The position numbers and the translations under genes were made by a program. From Haliotis asinina (taxonomy: Eukaryota; Mollusca; Gastropoda; Lepetellida; Haliotidae), in contig NC_090280.1 of NCBI RefSeq assembly GCF_037392515.1, positions 61,951,504-62,015,503 of the forward strand: a stretch of DNA of 64,000 bases, in the 5' to 3' direction. Of the stretch, positions 61,101-64,000 are shown piece after piece. The number at the start of each line of letters is the position of its first letter. Position 1 is the first letter of the stretch. Below the pieces are notes generated by a model that did no database searches, was not told the DNA's origin, and saw only the letters and a program-made list of their open reading frames with translations.

Positions 61101-62545
61101 TCAGTGGGTCAGACAGACATCTAAAACTTACAGGGCCCAATGTCCTGTTACTCTGAAACACCATCATGAACACTGTTTCTTTTGCTGTACAATATAGATA
61201 CTACATGCCCGTGCACAGAGAATTATCTGAATTTTCAAGATGTTGTCCCCCATTCTTTTAGCATGTGTGATACAAGTCTTGCGTGTCACTCTAATTTTTA
61301 AAAAGATTACATTTTATATTTGGAAGTTATGTGAACATGCTGAAGTTGATTTAGCTTTTGATCACTGGATTGTCTAGTCCAGACTTGGTTAATAATTATT
61401 AGTGCAAAGTTAAACATCAAACAAACTAATGACATCTTCAGTCATTCACATCAGCGTGATCACAGTCAGTGTTTTTCTATGTTACAGTGTGGAGTTTGTA
61501 GTTGGAGACAAGCCAGTCAACAAGTTCCGCATGATTGAAAAGCACTACTTCAGAGAGAAGATGCTCAAATGTTTTGACTTTGAGTTTGGATTCTGCATCC
61601 CTCACAGCCGGAACACAGTGGAGCATATATATGAATTCCCACTTCTGAACCAAGAAGAAAGTAAGTTCATCTTTGATCAGAACAGTTGAACTAACTGCAA
61701 TTTGTAATTTAAGCTTGGAATTTCCTTGTTGCAGGGCAGTCAGATAGCTTAGCGTTTAAATCGTTGGCTTGTCATGCAAAAGACCTGGCTTTGATTCCCA
61801 ACATGGTCACAATGTGTGAAGCCAATTTCTGGTGTCCCACCACTCTGATAATGATGGAATATTGCTAAGAGTGGTGTAGAGCCATACTCAATGACTCACT
61901 CACTCTTCTCTGTATGTGTTTCTGTGGTATTAAGGTATAATGACGATGTCATACAATCTTCTTGCAGGTCATGCTGAGCCATGAAACTATTGTACATTTT
62001 GAATATGCCAGTGCATTTATTAAGTCAGACTAGTGAGGCAAGCGGTCAAGATGCAAACTATTTACTGAGTGCTTTTAGCAATATTCCAGCAATATCACAG
62101 CAGCAGACATCAGAAAAAGGTTTCACACATTGTAGCATGTCTGGATCTTTGGTGGAACAAGTGAACGCTTTAATAATTAGGCTACCTCACTGCTCCTGCA
62201 AAGTGCTGTGAAACCATAACATGGTTTAAGACAGATAAATCACCGGAATCAACAGATTTGTCATTTCATATTTTTCTCGTGTTAGAATTATTTCCTGATA
62301 TTTTCATGCAGTTTTTGTCACATATTAAAAGATTTTAGATTCCAATATTTTTAGATCTCATTACTTAAGACCAACCTAGATTTAGAGCACAATGAGCAAT
62401 TCTTTTGTAATAATCCCTTTTCTCTCTTTCAGTCCAAGACATGATTGACCACCCTTATGAGACTCGCTCCGACAGTTTCTACTTCGTGGAAGAGAAGCTG
62501 ATCATGCACAATAAAGCAGACTACGCCTACAATGGTGGTGCCTAG
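33966..62545 (+). CDS. unc119b: UNC119 lipid-binding chaperone (UNC119B type), complete
   Basis: Five exons (33966-34134, 59069-59182, 60517-60628, 61488-61660, 62433-62545) join in phase to give 681 nt, 226 residues and a TAG stop. Every junction is GT-AG. The N-terminal segment [14 protein letters not shown] and [20 protein letters not shown] is closest to vertebrate UNC119B (TEQELLALDTIRPEHVLRLS, from memory). Core motifs follow: [111 protein letters not shown] and [10 protein letters not shown]. Known role: the immunoglobulin-like beta-sandwich binds myristoylated N-termini (G-protein alpha subunits, ciliary cargo such as NPHP3), and ARL3-GTP releases them. ATG 33966 is preferred over the in-frame ATG at 33909 because homology begins there. 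The first intron is 24.9 kb and repeat-laden; the others are 0.8-1.4 kb. There is no damage in any exon. Confidence 0.96.
37613..37628. repeat. Perfect 16-bp palindrome
   Basis: TTTCGGTATACCGAAA is its own reverse complement. A half-site (ATACCGAA) occurs about 50 bp upstream at 37563. It could be a dimeric factor site or chance. Confidence 0.6.
39792..39817 (+). other. G-quadruplex-type tract in UNC119 intron 1
   Basis: Four G runs (4, 6, 3 and 8) are separated by loops of 1, 3 and 1 bases on the coding strand, satisfying the usual G4 pattern. It could fold in the pre-mRNA or DNA; no experimental support. Confidence 0.6.
42214..42376 (+). repeat. tRNA-derived SINE (family A)
   Basis: GAGGTAGCCTAGTAGTTAAA, a decayed B box (GTTCAATTCCCC), ACATGGGTACAGTGTGTGAA and a GCTCACTCACTC tail. 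It lies 125 bp before the minisatellite at 42.5 kb. Confidence 0.8.
42501..43510. repeat. 1-kb TGTAGAAT minisatellite, 24-bp then 44-bp units
   Basis: The first part (about 42501-42860) is built of 24-bp units (TATGCTGTAGGATGTGTTGT plus AGAA). The second part (about 42861-43480) has about thirteen 44-bp units: GCTGTAGAATGGTAGAATAT then GCTGTAGAATGTGTTGTAGG and ATTT. All minus-strand frames are open for 600-960 bp ([14 protein letters not shown] type), a by-product of a unit lacking stops in any frame. Confidence 0.9.
43511..45057 (+). other. UNC119 intron 1, no recognised feature
   Basis: No SINE, tandem repeat or exon candidate recognised. Confidence 0.45.
45058..45285 (+). repeat. Diverged single module of the GGATATAG repeat family
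   Basis: GTTCATTTGTCTGTCTGTGT, TTTTCTGGAGCAGAACTCAT and AAACTGG resemble the head of the elements at 48296 and 50272. It is much more diverged and has one module at most. Confidence 0.4.
45541..45806 (-). repeat. Dispersed repeat family B, reverse
   Basis: AACCCATGCTTGTCATAAGA, ATGCTCATGTTGTTAATCAC, GGATTGTCTGGTCCAGAC and a (CTCA)n tract at 45769-45806 corresponding to the GTGAGTGAG head. Confidence 0.75.
46849..47118. mobile_element. MITE with about 30-bp terminal inverted repeats
   Basis: The left end CTGGCCATGATTTCTCAAAA and the right end (reverse complement CTGGCCCCAATTTCTCGAAA) continue to match over CAAACTTAAG. The interior is 270 bp, AT-rich and non-coding, with many AACTCAAA/TTTGA self-complementary stretches. 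No clear target duplication. Confidence 0.7.
47119..48295 (+). other. UNC119 intron 1, no recognised feature
   Basis: AT-rich sequence; short ORFs only. Confidence 0.45.
48296..49286 (+). repeat. Modular GGATATAG repeat, copy with about five 170-bp modules
   Basis: The head is a hairpin (CCCCCGGCAT/ATGCTGGGGG) plus GGATATAGTGGATGCC and a GTCTGTCCGTCC run. Then come about five tandem modules of 162-177 bp, each with TTTCCRGAGCAGAACT, AAACTTGGTAGATATAT, GGTGCCTTTTGCTATGTACA and TTTCCATGGAAACRTTT. The tail is TGTCCTTTCAAACATGTGGG plus GTTATGTC and TTCTGATGACTCTTGTTT. No coding capacity. Confidence 0.8.
49451..49620 (+). repeat. tRNA-derived SINE (family A)
   Basis: GTTGGGTAGCCTGTTGGTTA, an insertion of about 8 bp in the head, GATTCCCCATATGGG, GTGCAATGTGTGAAGCTC and GATGTTCCTGGAATATTGCT. 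Confidence 0.75.
49660..50130 (+). other. AGTAGAGAT-rich stretch between two modular repeats
   Basis: The words AGTAGAGATT, CTCTACTGGTAGAATCTC and CCAGTAGAGACTCCGATTCC recur on both strands at 49685-49760 and 50085-50130, suggesting decayed inverted ends of about 440 bp spacing. I could not settle on an element. Confidence 0.3.
50272..50715 (+). repeat. Modular GGATATAG repeat, short copy with about two modules
   Basis: The same head (GGGGGATATAGTCGACGCCT, GTCCATCCGTCCGTCTGTCC) and tail (TTATGTCATCTTCTGATGAC) as the copy at 48296, in the same orientation. Only about two internal modules are present, so the two copies differ by module number. Confidence 0.8.
51009..51355 (+). repeat. 110-bp satellite, left block (three units)
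   Basis: Units start at 51026, 51136 and 51246 with exact 110-bp spacing after a partial unit. Landmarks: CCCTGGCCTCTATCCTGTGG, CTGTAACACCTGTATGTTGA and GTGACAGTATCTGAAG. It stops at the TA where the Tc1-like element begins. Confidence 0.95.
51358..52670 (+). mobile_element. Tc1-like (DD34E) transposon inside the 110-bp satellite
   Basis: 1313 bp. The terminal inverted repeats, CAGCATTCCGCCATAAGTAT and its partner (reverse complement CAACATTCCACCATAAGTAT), match at 28 of 30 positions including TCGGAAAATC. The flanking TA duplications (51356-51357, 52671-52672) are exact, and the second falls in register with the satellite (GAAG-TA-GCTCCCTGG). Removing the element restores an uninterrupted unit boundary, so the array existed before the insertion. 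Confidence 0.95.
51565..52519 (+). pseudogene. Tc1-like transposase, decayed
   Basis: It starts at ATG 51565. The DNA-binding part is readable ([60 protein letters not shown]) to TGA 51919-51921. The catalytic part follows in pieces: [18 protein letters not shown] (Asn where the first Asp is expected), [37 protein letters not shown] and [20 protein letters not shown]. The second Asp and the Glu are separated by 34 residues (DD34E, Tc1 family). At least one stop and several frame changes plus the Asp-to-Asn change make it inactive. Confidence 0.88.
52671..55345 (+). repeat. 110-bp satellite, right block (23 full units plus decayed end)
   Basis: Units start every 110 bp from 52671 to 55201 without a single length change (23 x 110 = 2530 bp). 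They differ only by substitutions: GCATTC/GTATTC, GACGG/GACAG, and TAGCTCC versus TAGACCC. The last one to two units (55201-55345) are diverged, as is usual at array edges. No ORF of note. Confidence 0.97.
55431..55598 (+). repeat. tRNA-derived SINE (family A)
   Basis: GTGGTGGTGTAGCCTAGTGG, TTAAAGTGCTCGCTCATCAC, B box region GGTTAGATTTCCC, GCACAATGTATGAAGCCCAT and AAAAGCGGCATAAACTAAAC, ending in ACTCACTTACTC. It begins about 85 bp after the satellite. Confidence 0.8.
55599..56510 (+). other. UNC119 intron 1, no recognised feature
   Basis: AT-rich sequence without repeats or exon candidates. Confidence 0.4.
56511..56612 (+). repeat. SINE family A, 5'-truncated
   Basis: It begins at the B-box end (TTCACCACATGGGTATAATG), then CCATTTCTGGTGTCCACTGC and an ACTCACTCACTCACTGACTC tail. 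Confidence 0.75.
57009..57185 (+). repeat. Dispersed repeat family B, diverged
   Basis: GCACTCAGCATTAGCCCAGC, AGATATGCAGTGATCAACAA, GACGTGTCATCTGAGTCAGC and TGTTGGGTTGCTGAAGATTT. A T/G-rich tract at 56921-57000 precedes it. Confidence 0.55.
57812..58020 (+). repeat. SINE family A plus CT/CA microsatellite
   Basis: GGCAGGGTAGCCTAATGGTT, CCTGGTTGAGTCCC, GGGTACAACATGTGAAGCCT and CCATGATATTGCTAGAATAT. Its CTCACT tail has expanded into (CT)n then (CA)n at 57955-58017. Confidence 0.75.
59069..59182 (+). CDS. unc119b: UNC119 exon 2
   Basis: It encodes [37 protein letters not shown]. The acceptor is TTATGTTTCAG and the donor CCTG/GTAAGA. It contains the first strands of the beta-sandwich. Confidence 0.95.
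59239..59362 (+). repeat. tRNA-derived SINE (family A), in UNC119 intron 2
   Basis: CATTGAGTAGCCTAATGGAT, CACTTGTCACGCTGAAGACT, GTACAATGTGTGAAGCCCCA and CTGGTGTCCCC. The tail is lost. It begins 56 bp after the exon 2 donor. Confidence 0.75.
59625..59745 (-). repeat. Dispersed repeat family B, reverse, partial
   Basis: AAGGCGACTAATGGGAT, TGACTGGGTTGACATG and GGTGCTCATGTGCAGAACAG correspond to the family B 3' half read from the minus strand. Confidence 0.5.
60151..60244 (+). repeat. tRNA-derived SINE (family A), internally deleted
   Basis: TGGGATGGCATAGTGGTTAA and CATTCATCATGCCGAAGATG jump directly to GCTAGAACATTGCTAAAAAC and a GCTCACTCACTC tail. The B box and the ACAATGTGTGAAG block are absent. 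Confidence 0.7.
60517..60628 (+). CDS. unc119b: UNC119 exon 3
   Basis: It encodes [20 protein letters not shown] and [17 protein letters not shown]. The acidic stretch corresponds to the acidic loop of UNC119B. The acceptor is TTTGCTTCAG and the donor CCAC/GTATGT. Confidence 0.95.
60716..61197. mobile_element. Tc1/mariner-type MITE in UNC119 intron 3
   Basis: The left end TATACTGAACAGCAAAAGAA and the right end (reverse complement TATATTGTACAGCAAAAGAA) are inverted repeats next to TA dinucleotides. About 480 bp, non-coding. A lone left end of the same family is at 30737. Confidence 0.65.
61355..61412 (-). repeat. Family B fragment
   Basis: TTTGATCACTGGATTGTCTA and GTCCAGACTTGGTTAATAAT are the GATCAAC-to-aataatcgag part of family B on the minus strand. 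Confidence 0.5.
61488..61660 (+). CDS. unc119b: UNC119 exon 4
   Basis: It encodes [40 protein letters not shown] and [17 protein letters not shown], the most conserved core of the fold. The acceptor is TATGTTACAG and the donor GAAA/GTAAGT. Confidence 0.97.
61733..61904 (+). repeat. tRNA-derived SINE (family A), in UNC119 intron 4
   Basis: CAGTCAGATAGCTTAGCGTT, GGCTTGTCATGCAAAAGACC, B box region GGCTTTGATTCCC, CACAATGTGTGAAGCCAATT and an ATGACTCACTCACTC tail. Confidence 0.75.
62066..62195 (-). repeat. tRNA-derived SINE (family A), reverse
   Basis: Plus-strand blocks TTTTAGCAATATTCCAGCAA, TATCACAGCAGCAGACATCA, TTTCACACATTGTAGCATGT and GAACGCTTTAATAATTAGGC are family A read backwards. It faces the forward copy at 61733-61904 about 160 bp away in the same intron. 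Confidence 0.75.
62433..62545 (+). CDS. unc119b: UNC119 exon 5 with stop
   Basis: It encodes [20 protein letters not shown] and [17 protein letters not shown], then TAG. The acceptor is TCTCTCTTTCAG. The C-terminal [10 protein letters not shown] is the family's invariant end. Confidence 0.97.
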
Positions 62546-64000
62546 TGAGATAGGTCTCATCACATCTCTCTTAACTGACAGTCAGGACTACTTGTATAGA
62601 TCAGACAGACTCCACCCTTCCTGATTCTACAGGGAGGGTCAGCAGAAGCTGTCACCTATCTGACACAACTAAAGATATGGAAATGTATAAACTTGTAACA
62701 AAATGTCATGCTAAGAAAAACTGAAATATTTTAAGCCTGATTTGTTCTCTTATCAATAGTTCCAACTTTTGCTTGAATTGAAATTCAACATGACATCTTG
62801 GTTGTAGCTGTGTTGTTATCCTGATATAGACTGGTTCTAGGTTATTTTCACATGTCAAACAGGTTTCATCTGCGTAATGTTACACACATTATTAATTGTG
62901 ACAAAAATCGTTTAAGCTGTTTTTGTTTGTGATCAGTTGCATACTTTTACAGAAATCCTACCTCGTGCTTGGAGTAATTTTTTTCATGCAGAAACAGATA
63001 GCAATATTCATACCAAAGTTTGAGTGAAAACATGTTGTCTTTACTTGTTGGTGTTAGGCTAGATGTACATTCTTCTCTACACAGAGAATGACTATGATTC
63101 TTATGATGTTTATGATGATTAGGGATGCCACAGTACATTGATGCATCAACACTTTTTCAATTTGATATTGTATCATCATTTTTGATTCTATGAGAGTTAT
63201 GAATGGTTACTTTTCAAACTCAAAGATGGAAAATTCAAACTTTTTTATCTGTGACTATCATTAATGTTCATCTTTTAAAACAATGATTTTTATAAAATAT
63301 GAAGTATTAATGTCAAAATGTAACTAAATTTACGGAATAATGCCGCAAAAATAGGTATCGTGATACATGTCGAATTGTGACTTGGGTATCATATTCATGA
63401 AACACATGTATTTTGACATCCTTAATAATGATGAATATTGTAAAAATCACATGTACAAAGACTGGCATAACTTTTATGAAGAGAATCGCCTCTCAAGTTA
63501 TCATCTACATGGAAAAATGTACTGAGAATCATCTGAGCCTTGGCTCTTTTTTCCTGCTATCGAAGAGTAATTTTATTTCATGCATCCTAGGCCAGACTTT
63601 TAGGGGTTTTTTTCGTTTACAGATCTGTGCTCCCCAAATGCAGGCTGACAGGTCAACAAAATATTCACAGATGATATATTTTTGTTTTTCGCAATTTTTC
63701 AGTATTGTTTTTGTTTTGAAAATATATAGTAAATCGTCAACAGGTCCTAATTAAATTATTTTAAATCATTTGTTTGTTTTTTTATTAATAGGGATAGTGA
63801 ATTTTTCTTTTGAACATTTCAGTGATATCTAATTCAAGTTTTACAAAAGAATGTTTGACCTTGTATATGTCACTTTCCTTGTGACAGCTATTCTCTGATC
63901 TCATCTAAAACCATCCCTGTATAAATTTAGAGATTCCGGTTGTGTTACATGTGTTCTTGCAACTGACATCTGTTATTTAATTCCGTTGATCTGGACAAAT
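62546..64000 (+). other. UNC119 3' UTR and downstream flank
   Basis: No canonical AATAAA was recognised after the stop. ATTAAA at 63750-63755 is the first variant signal noted, implying a 3' UTR of up to about 1.2 kb if used. No further gene or repeat is recognised to the window end. Confidence 0.4.

Noticed and set aside
63413-63754. 113-codon ORF downstream of UNC119
   Set aside because: AT-rich sequence in the likely 3' UTR or flank with no recognisable domain.

Overview
The window looks like gastropod mollusc nuclear DNA, most likely from an abalone-type vetigastropod. Three things point that way: AT-rich, intron-rich animal gene structure; a dense load of tRNA-derived SINEs ending in CTCACTCACT-type tails, which I recall as typical of Haliotis; and a dermatopontin-like sequence, a family known from mollusc shell matrix. 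The species call is inference from memory, because no search could be run.

Layout, left to right. (1) 1-3.9 kb holds SINEs and a degenerate 40-bp minisatellite. (2) 3.9-9.0 kb (+) holds the last five recognised exons of a failed-axon-connections (Fax/FAXC) family gene. A nearly intact mariner lies in its first visible intron, a minisatellite in the next, and an inverted SINE pair in the last. (3) 12.7-14.1 kb (-) is an intact intronless gene for a secreted coiled-coil protein with a YWTD-like beta-propeller. Its broken paralogue lies head-to-head at 16.2-17.6 kb (+), and the spacer between them holds a foldback element, the same 40-bp minisatellite and GT-rich DNA. (4) 19.7-20.9 kb (+) is a dermatopontin-like relic in two exon-like pieces. 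(5) 21.9-33.8 kb is repeat-rich: one TIR element nested in another, a 25-bp minisatellite open in all frames, a LINE 3' fragment, a 30-bp array with a 90-bp higher-order period, and one unrecognised 138-codon ORF. (6) 33.8-62.5 kb (+) is a complete UNC119 (UNC119B-type) gene of five exons encoding 226 residues. Its 24.9-kb first intron contains minisatellites, two copies of a modular repeat, and a 110-bp satellite split by a Tc1-like transposon.

The two confident conserved genes are the Fax-like gene and UNC119. UNC119 carries acylated proteins to membranes and cilia. Fax proteins are thioredoxin/GST-fold proteins related to metaxins. Nothing in the sequence ties these genes into one pathway. 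Nothing resembles a defence island, a CRISPR array or a virus carrying its own genes. The best candidates for something undescribed are the head-to-head coiled-coil/propeller pair, the dermatopontin relic, and the organisation of the tandem repeats.
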